Origin: Lolium rigidum
Lineage: Eukaryota > Streptophyta > Magnoliopsida > Poales > Poaceae
Assembly: GCF_022539505.1 (NCBI RefSeq)
Contig: NC_061510.1
Coordinates: 394,798,249-394,862,248 of the forward strand
DNA: 64,000 nucleotides
Direction: 5' to 3'
The notes under the pieces were generated by a model, which worked only from the letters and a program-made list of their open reading frames with translations, ran no database searches and had not been told where the DNA came from. The translations under genes were made by a program, and so were the position numbers. This document shows, one piece after another, positions 35,561 to 46,960 of the stretch; positions within the stretch are counted from its first letter, which is position 1; each line of letters begins with the position of its first letter.

Positions 35561-35750
35561 CGCGCGGGTTGCAGGCTAGTAGTTTGCCGAGGATCAGAGC
35601 GACAGTGGTTCTATGTTCGATTTCTGGTCGCTTCGCTAGTTCCTAGTTAGATTCGCGTTGTTTCTCCATTTCTGCCGATTTGGCTTTCATTTCTCATTTG
35701 ATAAGATGCATATCTCTGACAATAATCTATTCCATGGTTTTGCTGTGCAG

Positions 35751-35822
35751 TAGGCTCGATTTCGGTGCTGGATCTGCCACCTTCTTTCGGTGTAGTCTGT
35801 GGATTGCACCCCGGCCGTTAAG
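35751..35822 (+). other. Putative untranslated exon, copy 1
   Basis: 72 bases between TGCTGTGCAG and GTAATGG, starting TAGGCTCGATTTCGGTGCTG. Splice signals are good on both sides; no ATG-led frame continues into MET1, so it would be leader sequence. Inference from signals and from its upstream position. Confidence 0.4.
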
Positions 35823-36290
35823 GTAATGGTGTCCTTCATCGAACGCTGGCGAACTAGTGACTGGATTGTTACTGACTAGTATATCATTTATCTATATCGA
35901 GGACATAGTTTCCCATAAAAAACATGTCATAAGTATAACAATTATACTGAATATAGTAAAGAAATAAAGAAAAACCAAATAACCTTTAATTAGATTCATC
36001 TAAGATTTCGATTCCCAGTAAAACAAATATTATGTTATCGATCCTGCGAAGTAATACATTGTTTTAAGTATATTTAGTACTTTATCTTATATTTAATTAG
36101 TACATAAAATACATTATCTAATTTGATCCACTTTAAATTGAAAAATAAGGGTGTGGCTATTTCTCAGTGAGAACTAACTTCGTTTTCAGTCAGATGATGT
36201 CATCAAATCTAAGTAACATAGAAGCACTGTCGCACGGATCATTTGATAAGATGCATCTCTGATCACCTATTCCATGGTTTTGCTGTGCAG

Positions 36291-36361
36291 AAGGCTCGAT
36301 TCCGGTGCTGGATCTGCCACCTACTTTCGCTGCGGTAGTCTGTGGATTGCACCCCGGCAAG
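36291..36361 (+). other. Putative untranslated exon, copy 2
   Basis: 71 bases with the same acceptor and donor as copy 1 and a nearly identical interior (AAGGCTCGATTCCGGTGCTG at its start). Confidence 0.4.
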
Positions 36362-36827
36362 GTAATGGTGTCCTTCATCGGACGTGACGAACTAGTGACT
36401 GGATTGTTGCTGACTAGTATATCATTTATCTATATCGAGGACGTAGTTTCCCATATAAAAAACATGTCATAAGTATAACAATTATACTGAATATAGTAAA
36501 GAAATCAAGAAAACCAAATAACATTTAATTAATTTCATCTAAGATTTTGATTCCCAGTAAAAAAATATTATGTTATCGATCCTGTGAAGTAATACATTGT
36601 TTTAAGTATATTTAGTACTTTATCTCATATTTAATTAGTATATAAAATACATCACCTAATTTGATCCACTTTAAATTAAAAAATAAGGGTGTGGCTATTT
36701 TGAGTGAGAAATAACTTCGTTCTCAGTCAGATGATGTCATGAAATGTAAGTAACATAGAACCACTGTCGCCCGGATCATTTGATAAGATGCATCTCTGCT
36801 CACCTATTCCATGGTTTTGTTGTGCAG

Positions 36828-36893
36828 GAGGCTCGATTTCGGCGGTGGATCTGCCACCTGCTTACGGTGTAATCCGTGGATTGCGCCGGCAAG
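36828..36893 (+). other. Putative untranslated exon, copy 3
   Basis: 66 bases with the same acceptor and donor motifs; slightly shorter in its 3' half. Being nearest to the coding exons, it may be the one used, or the copies may be alternatively chosen. Confidence 0.4.
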
Positions 36894-36915
36894 GTAATGG
36901 TGTCCTTCATCTGAC

Positions 36916-38076
36916 GCTGACAAACTATAGTAACTGGATTGTTTCTGCCTTTGCTACTTAGGCGCTGGTGTCATGGTTGTTGCAGGGTAGCACTGTTATT
37001 AAGTCGCTTTGTTTTCTCTAGTGGCGCTGTTGTTGTCTTCGTAGAGTAGATCTGATGAATCTTTTTGTCTTAACTTTTTCTTTACATCATGAGCTCACAC
37101 ATAAAAGATACTAAACCTCAATTCGAAGAAATTCTATTTTGTAGCAAGACATTCACTGAGCAAGTGGAAATCCTTTTGAAGGAAGCTATTCAGAAACAAC
37201 TAGAACGGTTTTCCCTTCAGCAAAAAAACATAAATTTTGCATGTCTACTCTTGTTAGTACAAGAGGAATAGTTAAGAAATATTTTTTCATTTGACCATTT
37301 GAATCATGCAAAAATGTTTTCTTAGTTTTTAGTAGGATAAACTGATCTTAAATTGCTACTATTTTGCTCTTTACAATACTGGTTGTTGCTGTCATCCGGA
37401 GATTTCATTACCCCCTATGCGTGTACATCATTTGTCTCTTCAATGGTTGATCTAAATCGGCCAGAGTGCATTAGTTTTGCCCAAGTTCATTCTTCCATGT
37501 GTCCATGAGCTGAGGTTCTCGTTTGGCGTTGTGTTGATGAACTTATTAATTTTGTGATGTAACCGCTAAACTCATGGTGTTGTAGTTGTTGCCTTTGCTG
37601 TTAATTATGTGATGGTCTCCTTGTTGATGATGGTAGTTGCACCGTAGCACTGCTGCTTACTGGCTTTGTATGCTCTAGCGTAGGCACGTTGTTGTCGTCG
37701 TCACAAAGTAGAGATCATGAACGAATTTGTTTTGCTTGGCTAGTTGCGCAGAATGCGCTCTCGCATAATTGCATGTGATAGATATTTTTCATCTGCCACA
37801 TTTTTTTTTCATCTCAATCGCACTCATTGTTATGTCATCTGGGTCGTTGTTGTGCATCATGTGGATCTTCAATAGTTGCTATCAACTGAATTGAACTAGT
37901 TTTGTCCAAGTTCACCGTTCTATGTCCATCCATGGTGTAGGTCCTGATTGTTAGGCAATGTGTTAGTACTGAATTGTATGTTCTGATGTAATTTTTAAAC
38001 TACCGTTATTGCAGTTTGATTTCTACATAGACCTGAACTTCTACTTGACATATCTACTCGATTCTGAACTTTACAG
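36916..38076. other. MET1 leader intron sequence
   Basis: Two diverged stretches (about 36950-37080 and 37590-37740) share GGTTGTTGCA/GTTGCACCGTAGCACTG and CGTTGTTGTCGTCGT-like strings, an older duplication. No coding exon is convincing; a short frame at 37089-37271 is treated as chance. Confidence 0.4.
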
Positions 38077-38083
38077 GGGATTA

Positions 38084-41000
38084 ATGACGAAACTTCCACG
38101 TTCTGCTGATACTTCTGCAGGTATATATTCCCCTTGCAATTTTTGTTTTAGAAATCAACTTATTAATGAAAATGCTTTGGTTTTTGCAATATTACACTTC
38201 TCCATATTGTCAAACCACATGGTCAGATGGTATTCTTTCTTTTGTAAGTTTGATATTGTCAAACCACATGGTCAGATGGCCTCTACCACATGGTCAGATG
38301 GTATTCGTTTCTTATATATGTATGTGTGGCTAGGAATTTGGACAACATTGTTATTTACTGATACATTTGTCATCTCGGTCATTTAGATGAACATTCAGCA
38401 ATATATTTTCAAGGCCATTTTGTACAGGGAGTATAAACTAGAACTAGTTTTGCTACCATGAATTGGTGAAGCTTGGCTAAAACTTAGTTACATGGGGTAG
38501 AATATAAAAGAATGAGTATCTAAACATCAATTTCCAGCTGGAGGAAAGTATAGATGATATCACCGTAAATAATTGTAACCGTTAAATCACATCATAAAGT
38601 AGTTCAATAATTAGTAACCAAAGTTGTATAGGATGTGTGAGATAACTTGAGAACCGAGTGCCGTTCCGTAGAATAGTTGCATGAGTGCATGTTCAGTCCA
38701 CCCGCGGTTTGAGGCATGGCCTCCATGTGGCGCATCATATTATGTTTCTTACTAAAAAAGACAAGAGTCGATCAAAAAACGTTGACCAACGGGGGAATGA
38801 TCCCTCCCTTGGCTATACGTTGTTAGGTAGGATGAGACTTTCGCGGTTTATTCGCTCCTGCAGCGAAATTACCGCGCATGGGGCAATCGAACCCGGGTGG
38901 GCTGGCTGCGCACTCGCTTGCCGACAAGAGTCGATCATGCCCTGCATGTCTAGGTTTTTCTTTATGCAAGACATTTTTTCCCGCGCATTTGCAACCATCA
39001 GTCATTTATCATTTTCCACAAAGATAGCAATGTTTGGTTTGCTTGTAATATTTTCTTTTGGTTTTCCAGTTTACTTAGGTGCTTTGGCTAGCCTAATGGT
39101 GTTTTCTGGTTTTCATTTCTTTGTTTTCTTTTTTCTGTTATAAGTTCTGCATCATCTTAAAGTTTTTCTAACATAAAATTACACTCATTTTGGTGTGTGT
39201 TTTTTAAAAAAGCTTAAGCTATTAGGAGTAACCATATATATGTCTACTAAGATCCCTACATAACCCACATCTTGATTTAATTAGACATAGCACTTACACA
39301 TGCTCGCGTCTTCGGCTCAGTGCAGAATCCATGGCCATATTGATAATTAAAAGTATCAAAACTTGGTATTGCCTTGGTCCAGTTGGGAAACTGTGTTATT
39401 TGCCCTTTTTCTCTACTTTGTTTAATACTCTCAACTATGTGCTTCATCTTTACATGCTTGCATTGTGTTCGGTTCTTCCAACGTGACCAGCATTTTTGTG
39501 GCTGTCAGGAACAAAGAGGCGCAGAGCAAAGCCTCGTAAGAGAGAAGTGGATGACATGTCGGAGACTGAACTTGACAGTTTAACTGAAGAGCACCACAGT
39601 ACCGGTGAAAATGGTCAGGCCATTGTCCGGAAGAGACCAAAGAGAGCAGCTGCCTGCTCTAATTTCAGAGAGAAGGAATTCGACTTATCTGAAGAAGATT
39701 CGCCTGTCAAAGTCAAGGAAACCCGGACTGAAGAGGAAACAGAGGCTGTTAGGTTGACACTGGTGCAGGAAGCGGAAGAGTGGAAGGTGACAAACAAGGA
39801 GAGAAGCAAGCGTGGAACTTCGCAGAAGAATGTCTACATCAAGATAAGTGAAGCTGAGATTGCTGATGACTACCCACTGCCAGCATACTATAAACCTTAT
39901 ACACCAGAAACGGATGAGCACATAATATTTGACCATGAAGTTGGTACGTCTGTGCATGATCTGCCAGTAAAAATACTCAACAACTGGGCTCTGTATAATT
40001 CAGATTCCAGGCTCGTTTCGCTGGAGCTCGTCCCTATGAAGCCAGGCGCAGAAAATGATATAGTGATCTTTGGATCTGGTTCCATGACAGAGGATGATCG
40101 TAGTTTCCATTCAACAGCTGAGGCAGAACAGTTATCTTCTTCGTCCTCAAGTAAATCTGGCCAGAAAGATGACGGAATTCCAATTTATCTGAGTCCAATC
40201 AAGGAATGGCTTGTAGAGTTTGGCGGTTCAGTGATCTGCATAACTATTCGAACTGGCGTAGCTTGGTAAGCACTCCAGCAGCTCTGTTTCATTTTGTATT
40301 GTAAGCACACATGTTCAATTGCTTGCCATGCATCTAGGATCTTGCGATTCCTTCCTATTTAACCTCCTACGTAACATATGAATGTGTTATAACGTTTCAA
40401 ATATTTCAGGTACAAACTACACCAGCCAACAGAGCAGTACGCACCATGGTGTGACACTGTCCTTAAAACAGCAAGACTGGCTATCAGCATCATGAAACTT
40501 TTAGAAGACCAAACTCGTGCTTCAAAACTTTCTTTTGATAATGTTATCAAGAAAGTAGCACAATTTGATCGTGGGGACGCTGCATTTATTTCAGCAGATG
40601 CAACACTTGTCGAAAGATATGTTGTGGTGCATGGACAGATAATTCTTCAGATTTTTGCACGTTATCCACGTAAGTCTATCCAAGGGAGTGCCTTTATCAA
40701 AGGCCTTGCCAGAATGATGAATGAAAAAAGACACACAAAGCTATCAGTGAAGGAAAAACCTAAAGCAATGAGAGGCGGTAATCTGAACCCAAGCGCAAAA
40801 ATGGGCCCTGTAGAGAAAAGGAAACTGATGCGCGCGACAACTACAAGGCTGATCAACAAGATATGGGGTGGTTACTATGCCACCCATTTCCCAGAGGACG
40901 CAAAGGAGGGAGATGTGAATGGTGAGCCAAACGAAACTGAGGAACAAGAAGAAACAGAAGATGATGAAGCTGAAGGGGAGGATGAAGTTGAAGAGAAACG

Positions 41001-44000
41001 TATCTCGAGGACCTCGCCATCAGAATGTTCTAAAAAGCCCTCATCAAGTACTCGTAGAGAAATTGAATGTGAAGGTCAAACAGCCGGAAAAACAGAGTCT
41101 GGAGAAGCTTTATATAAATTTGTTAGAGTCCGAGATCTAGAGATTGGTGTTGGTGGAGCAGTCACTGTAGAAGACGACTCAGGCGAAGCCATCATGTGTT
41201 TTGTCGAATATATCTACCAGAAACTTGATGGCACGCAGAGGATTCATGGAAGAGTTCTGGAGAAGGGTTCACAGACCGTCCTTGGCGATGCTGCAAATGA
41301 AATGGAGGTATTCCTTACTAATGACTGTTTTGAATTTGAGGTAGGTGACATCAAAGAGTCGGTGACTGTCAATCTCCAGAACATCCCTTGGGGCCACGAG
41401 TACAGAGAACAGCAAGAGAGGGACAATGCAGAGGAGAGGAAAAAGAAAGGCTTGCCAACGGAGTATTTTTGCAAGAGTTTATATTGTCCTGAGAAAGGCG
41501 CATTTTTCTCCCTCCATTATAATAAACTGGGCACTGGAACTGGCACTTGCAGTTCTTGTGAAGAGCGAGAAGCAGTCCGTGAGGAATTCAAAATACTATC
41601 AGACACTACCTTTGTCCTCAGGAACGTGGCATACACTATTCAAGACTTTATTTATATCAGACCTGAGTTCTTCTCCCCGGTGGAAGGTCAAGGCGCCAAC
41701 AAGGCTGGAAGAAATGTGGGGCTCAAGCCTTACGTGGTATGCCAACTGCTGAGTATCAATGCTCCTGCTGCTAAGAAAGCTGATCCAGAATCAGCGCGCA
41801 TCAGTGTAAGAAGGCTATACAGGCCTGAAGACATTTCTTCAGATAAAGCTTACTGTTCAGATATCAGAGAGGTTTGCACTTTGTCCTGTTGTTCACTGTC
41901 TAATATTCATCATTTCCATACAAATACTGTCAAACGCCTGTCATCCCACCTAATCTTTTTTTGTACCTTTGGTCTTTAATGCTTTTTTTTTTGTTTGATG
42001 TAGGTATACTACAGTGAATATAAAATGAGCGTGCCTGTGGTAAGGATTGAAGGAAAATGTCAGGTCACCACTAAGGACGACCTTCCAAATTCGAATTTTC
42101 CAGCAGCGGTTGATCACGTCTTCTACTGCGAACGTCTATATGATCCTGATTCTGGAGCTCTCAAACAGGTCAGATAGCTAAATTCAGCTTTTGATCTGCC
42201 CCAGCTACTTCTGCTTTTATTTTGTTGAGAACTCTCTTCAGATAGTTGACGAGCTTGTCTTGTCTACGAATAGCTACCAACCATGACTCTAACAAGGAAG
42301 GCGTCTACTTCAAAAAAGGATAAAGGAAAGCATATTATTTGTGATGATGACTCTCTAGCAGACAAGAAGGATACAGTAATATCAGCTAACTCTCTAGCAA
42401 CTCTTGATATTTTTGCTGGCTGTGGAGGATTATCTGAAGGGATGAAGCGAGCAGGTACTATATTTCTATCTGCATATTTTTTTAAGATGCATGTGCATGT
42501 CGTTAGGTATAACACTTTGGCCTCTCCACATACTTTCTGATCATCCAACAATACAGGTGCATCACATACAAAATGGGCAATTGAATATGAAGAACCTGCT
42601 GGGCAAGCATTTAAGGAAAATCACCCAGAAGCTGCAGTATTCGTCGAGAACTGCAATGTCATTCTGAAGTATGCAATCCCATTTGCTCTCTGGGCTTAAA
42701 CGGTTATTCCTGCATCCTTTAACTCATTTTCTAACTATTTCCCTTGCAGAGCAATAATGGATAAATGCGGTGATGGTAATGACTGCATTTCGACTGCTGA
42801 GGCCTCTGCGCAAGCAGATAACCTTTCAGCGGAGGAGATTAAGAATCTCCCCGTGCCAGGTGAAGTAGAATTTATCAATGGTGGCCCTCCATGCCAGGTC
42901 AGTTGTTTCACCCAGAGGAATGCTTGATGTTTTGTCAATCTTCCGCGCTGCTGCTTGACATGTTGTGCATCTTTTCTTAGGGGTTTTCTGGGATGAACAG
43001 ATTCAATCAAAGTACATGGAGCAAAGTCCAGTGTGAGATGATTTTAGCATTTCTGTCCTTTGCGGACTATTTCCGCCCAAGATTTTTCCTGCTGGAGAAT
43101 GTTAGGAACTTTGTTTCATTCAACAAAGGCCAGACCTTCAGACTGGCAATAGCATCACTCCTGGGGATGGGATACCAGGTGCTTCACACTTCCTCTTCTC
43201 TGTTTGTCCTTGTGCTATGGCATTCTTTCACTTCCGAATGTTCTAACCTTGTCCGCATGTTTGTAGGTTCGATTCGGAATTTTGGAGGCTGGTGCTTTTG
43301 GTGTCGCGCAGTCTAGAAAAAGGGCATTCATCTGGGCTGCTGCACCTGGGGAGACTCTTCCTGACTGGCCAGAGCCAATGCACGTCTTCGCTAGCCCTGA
43401 GCTGAAAATCAATCTACCAGACGGAAAGTACTATGCAGCTGCCAAGAGCACAGCTAGAGGAGCTCCTTTCCGCTCAATAACAGTAAGAGATACAATTGGA
43501 GACCTGCCACCGGTGCAGAATGGTGCCAGCAAACTAGCAATCCAGGTATATATCGCATCATCCCTCCTCTACTTGCTTCTGTCGATGTTCTCGATTTGTA
43601 TCAGGCTATCAGCTGAATGTACTTTATTCTGTGCTCCAGTATGGAAGCAAACCCGTCTCCTGGTTCCAGAAGAAGATTCGAGGTGATACGCCTTCACTGA
43701 GTGACCACATAGCCAAAGAGATGAACGAACTGAATCTCATCAGGTGCAAGCGCATCCCAAAGCGCCCAGGGTGTGACTGGCATGATCTCCCAGATGAGAA
43801 GGTAGCATTCTGCCATTTTATTCATTCTTTTCTGCTGTTTTCTGCTTTCTTGGTAACCATGTGATGTGATAATTTTCATGATGTGGATGCAGGTGAAGCT
43901 ATCCAAAGGGCAGCTGGTGGACTTGATCCCTTGGTGCTTGCCCAACACAGCCAAGAGGAACAATCAGTGGAAAGGCCTATATGGGAGGCTGGACTGGGAG

Positions 44001-44603
44001 GGCAACTTCCCCACATCTGTGACAGATCCCCAGCCAATGGGCAAGGTCGGCATGTGCTTCCACCCTGATCAGGACAGGATCATCACTGTTCGTGAATGTG
44101 CCCGATCTCAGGTAAAGCACCCTTTGCACATATCCCTGTCAACATGAACAAAGTGATATTTTTTCCCAAGCAAAAAAAGTAGCTGCATAGACTACACTAT
44201 AAACATCCCCTGTTGCCTTGACAAAGACACTTGTCCAAAATGAAGTAATCCATAGGCTAGTTAATCAGAACCAGATAATCATATTAATAGTTATTATCTG
44301 CAAGTGTACGCACAAGTTGCCTGGTCCATCGTTCGGCTGAACCTCCAGGGCAAGCAGAGTCAGATCAGAATCTAATGCATGATGCCATGAATCAAATCTG
44401 TTACCATCTTTGTGAAGATCTCTGATCCAGTCCCATGACATGACATGAATGCGTGCTTGCAGGGCTTCCCTGATGGCTACCGCTTCGCCGGCAACATCCA
44501 GAACAAGCACAGGCAGATCGGGAATGCTGTACCACCTCCCCTTGCCTACGCTCTAGGGAGGAAGCTCAAGGAAGCCATCGACAGCAAGCTTTCAGCGGCT
44601 TAA
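38084..44603 (+). CDS. MET1: MET1-type maintenance DNA (cytosine-5) methyltransferase lacking the first RFD domain
   Basis: Twelve coding exons with consistent GT-AG borders and phase: 38084-38120, 39509-40265, 40410-41871, 42004-42168, 42274-42454, 42557-42668, 42750-42897, 42981-43178, 43267-43545, 43640-43801, 43893-44111, 44463-44603; 1286 residues, no internal stop. Order: short basic N-terminus ([10 protein letters not shown]), one replication-foci domain (about 115-355), acidic linker (about 405-440), BAH1 (about 488-620), BAH2 (about 670-800), catalytic domain from about 849. Catalytic motifs are intact: DIFAGCGG (I), GGPPCQGFSG (IV, nucleophile Cys), LLENVRNF (VI), QSRKRAF (VIII), [11 protein letters not shown] (X). 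The enzyme copies CG methylation at replication in the nucleus. Rice MET1 is about 1.5k residues with two tandem RFDs; here the sequence passes from [10 protein letters not shown] straight to LVQEAEEWK, so about 240 residues comprising the first RFD are missing in frame. Either a paralog with altered targeting or an assembly collapse; the exon junctions are sound. Confidence 0.93.
38208..38312 (+). repeat. Short repeats in MET1 intron after the first coding exon
   Basis: ACCACATGGTCAGATGG occurs three times within about 90 bases, twice preceded by ATTGTCAA. Local duplication. Confidence 0.8.
38775..38922 (-). mobile_element. tRNA-derived SINE with 15-bp target duplication
   Basis: Read on the minus strand, the element starts GGCAAGCGAGTGCGCAGCC (in the place of a polymerase III A box) and contains GGGTTCGATTGCC (a good B box); it ends after GTTGGTCAACG with a T-run. 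The 15-bp duplication GACAAGAGTCGATCA flanks it exactly (38760-38774 and 38923-38937). Length 148 bp. It lies in the first coding-region intron of MET1, antisense to the gene. Family name is not assigned. Confidence 0.8.
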
Positions 44604-45449
44604 GTTAACTGCACTCTAGTGGCACTTAACTTATCAGTGGGCATTATGTAATTTGCGAGCAATAGACTCTGGAGCCATTACAGGCAGGCTGGTTATATCA
44701 TATATGAACTAGTTTCTGTGTACTCTTATATGAAGGATGGTTAACACCATCAGGATGTTGGTTCATGGTTATAACTTCAGAACATACTCTTAGCATTGTG
44801 GGAATAATAGTTTCTTTTGAAAACAGCAACTGTATTGCAATCGCAAGAGGGCTACATGATTGAATGCAGTTTTCTGTTCTTACAACTTTTGCAAGTGAGA
44901 ATTAGATCGTTATAATCAATATTGTTGTTTTCCAAAGTTGTAAGAAAATACAGCGGCAACCTACCTTTCGTACTCGTCAGATGAACACCCAGCTCTTGAG
45001 CTCACCTATCAACTTCATCTCTTTGAGGTATCAACTCTTCCCCTAAGAATCTGCTTTGTTGACCTGCTGCAATGTTAGTCTCTATTCGTGCGTAAGAATA
45101 GATAGAAGATACACTGAAGTTGAGAAGCTTTATTTCCAGAATTAGTTAGTAGGATGGATGGATGGATGATTTACACTTGCCTGCACCTTGGAGCAACAAC
45201 TTACAAAATTTCCCTTTAGCTCAACACAACCGGCTTGAAATTTTGACATAAACAACAAGTGGTACGTACTAGAAACAAATCGAAAGTCCCCACAAGGGAA
45301 AAAAAAACAAATCCTATACACAAGATGATTTAGACTACAAGTGTTGAAATCCGAGAGCATTACATCTTCTATTATCCAAGAAGAGATGAGAAGAGCCAGA
45401 CGAAAGATCCTCTAACTTGCATTCTTCAGAAGGAAAGTTTTTCAAGGGC
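44604..45449. other. Convergent intergenic region between MET1 and PRA1
   Basis: Contains both 3' untranslated regions. MET1 transcript likely ends around 44700-44800. A short GGAT run (45152-45166) is the only simple repeat. No further gene is seen. Confidence 0.5.
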
Positions 45450-46154
45450 TCATCTGGGGAGCGCGCTGTAGCCGTAGGGGCTCCCGGTGAATGAGGAGAC
45501 GGCGGCGTCGAAGGCGTCGGTCTCGTCGAGGTACACGTTCATGCGGAAGGCCGCGTGCACGCCGATGATGGCGGCGGCGAGGACGAGGGAGACGAGGAGG
45601 TTGAGGCCCGCGCGGGTGAGCGCGACGGCGAGCACGGTGGCGGCGGCGAGGGCGGCGAGCACGAGGCGGTCGTCGACCTCGCGGCCGAGGCAGGCGAGGC
45701 GGTCGCCGGCGCGGCCGAAGTAGAGCGCGAGCCAGGCGACGAAGAGGGCGAGGAAGGCGAGCATGGAGGCCGGGCGGTAGACGAGGCCGAGGAAGACGAG
45801 CAGCAGCGCCGCCAGCGCGTAGTTGGCGCGGAAGTAGGCGAGGTTGCGGCGCGCGCGCGCCCGCGCCTCCCCGCAGCTCTCCGGGCGCGCGAACGCCGTC
45901 GCGTCCAGCGCCTCCCGCCACGCGCGCGGCCGGCCGACGGCGGCGGCGGCGGACGCGCTGGCGCCGGCGCGGGAGAAGAAGGCCACGCCGGCCTCCGCCG
46001 CGGTGGCGGTTGGGGGTGGTGGGGAGGAGGAGGAGGGCAGCGCTGGGTCGGCGGCGTCGCCGTTGGGCTCGAGTATCGGTGCCGGTGCCGGTGGCGGCGG
46101 GGAGTAGGGCGGGACGGCGCCGTGGCGCGACCAGGAGGCGGTGGAGGAGGACAT
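45450..46154 (-). CDS. PRA1 family protein (prenylated Rab acceptor)
   Basis: 234 residues, one exon, very GC-rich. The N-terminal 75 residues are Pro/Ser/Ala-rich and variable. The PRA1 core follows: RPRAWREALD, then ARRNLAYFRANYALA, and two paired hydrophobic segments (about 120-155 and 172-205) separated by the polar GRAGDRLACLGREVDD loop, then HAAFRMNVYLDETDAF at the C-terminal side. PRA1 proteins are small four-helix membrane proteins of the ER/Golgi that interact with Rab GTPases in vesicle traffic. The YFRANYAL and F-LGLVY-P-SM wording is closest to the plant E clade, but that subclass is inferred. Convergent with MET1. Confidence 0.9.
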   Translation of the reverse strand: MSSSTASWSRHGAVPPYSPPPPAPAPILEPNGDAADPALPSSSSPPPPTATAAEAGVAFFSRAGASASAAAAVGRPRAWREALDATAFARPESCGEARARARRNLAYFRANYALAALLLVFLGLVYRPASMLAFLALFVAWLALYFGRAGDRLACLGREVDDRLVLAALAAATVLAVALTRAGLNLLVSLVLAAAIIGVHAAFRMNVYLDETDAFDAAVSSFTGSPYGYSALPR

Positions 46155-46640
46155 GGCCGGCGAAGAGTGGATCGGGGTCGGGGGATCGTGGCGAGCTCGA
46201 TTGATTGATTGATTTGCTGTTGCTGGATGGGCTGGGTTCGATGATTCGATTCGATGGATGGTGTTTTGTCGAGTGGATCTGGCTGGAGGAGAGAGAGAAA
46301 TTGGGGATTTTTATGATCCTCAGAGATTGTTTGGCAATTGGCGGGCTAATTTAATACCTCGGCTTCCACGTATAGCGACGTGTTTGCTGCGACGTCGGCA
46401 GATCGAATCGAGCGGCTTCAAACGGCTTCGCCCACGCAAAGTATGTGTCGATATCAAATTATCAACAACTGTAACCTGCCAGGACGTGAATTCACGGCGT
46501 ATTGACGGGGAACGTGCAAAGTGTACCCACAATGTTCTGGCCGACTATTCATTTTTAGAATCAATTTCATGAACTTTTTCCAAAAAAGCTCATAGGTTCA
46601 GTTCGTTAATTCATTGTTTGATTCATCAGTATTTTTTCTT
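46155..46640. promoter_or_regulatory. Promoter/5' leader region of the PRA1 gene
   Basis: Immediately upstream of the minus-strand PRA1 start. It carries a GATT microsatellite (46199-46213) in the probable leader and a TTTATGATC/TTAATACC AT-rich zone near 46308-46360 where a minus-strand core promoter would be expected. No specific factor site is claimed. Confidence 0.35.
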
Positions 46641-46960
46641 AGAAAGAAAGGGGCCTCCCCCAGTTTCATTAACGAAACTTAACAGTTTTTTTCAGAGTCG
46701 TTACAGTGCATCCTATGCATTGCAAACAAGCAGCAATGCAGAATACATCCAAGCATGAACCACACATTTTATTTGATCCACATAGCTACATCAAAACATC
46801 AAAAAAGCAAAAAAAAAAAAAAACGCACGACAACATTATTTTACATGATACAACGGAGTTTTTACAAGTCAAAAGTCTTTCATTTTATTACCAAGAAGAG
46901 AATCGACATGTTTAGTTTGTGGAGAACGGACGCGAAATATATAAACACAACAACAAAATT
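46641..46960 (-). repeat. LINE 3'-end fragment
   Basis: TTTTTTCTTAGAAAGAAAGG followed by GGCCTCCCCCAGTTTCATTA matches the usual form of a plant LINE 3' tail read on the minus strand. The rest is A-rich and unclassified. Confidence 0.4.

Larger units (their letters stand above)
35695..36915 (+). repeat. Tandem triplication (units of about 540 bp) carrying a probable leader exon
   Basis: Units begin with CATTTGATAAGATGCAT at 35695, 36240 and 36777 (spacing 545 and 537). Each contains a pyrimidine-bounded TG(C/T)TGTGCAG acceptor, a 66-72 base GC-rich block, and an AAG/GTAATGGTGT donor. The first two units also carry an AT-rich tail (from ATATCATTTATCTATATCGA to about 36239 and 36776); the third ends just after the donor. 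Confidence 0.85.

Noticed and set aside
37089..37271. 60-codon frame in the MET1 leader intron
   Set aside because: No splice connection to MET1, no domain, and typical length for chance.
38860..38922. Possible tRNA gene on the minus strand (B-box-like GGGTTCGATTGCC)
   Set aside because: No full cloverleaf can be drawn; the exact 15-bp duplication and T-run tail show a SINE.
45555..46208. 217-codon plus-strand frame opposite PRA1
   Set aside because: Gly/Glu/Arg-rich shadow of the PRA1 gene, which has a clear family match on the other strand.
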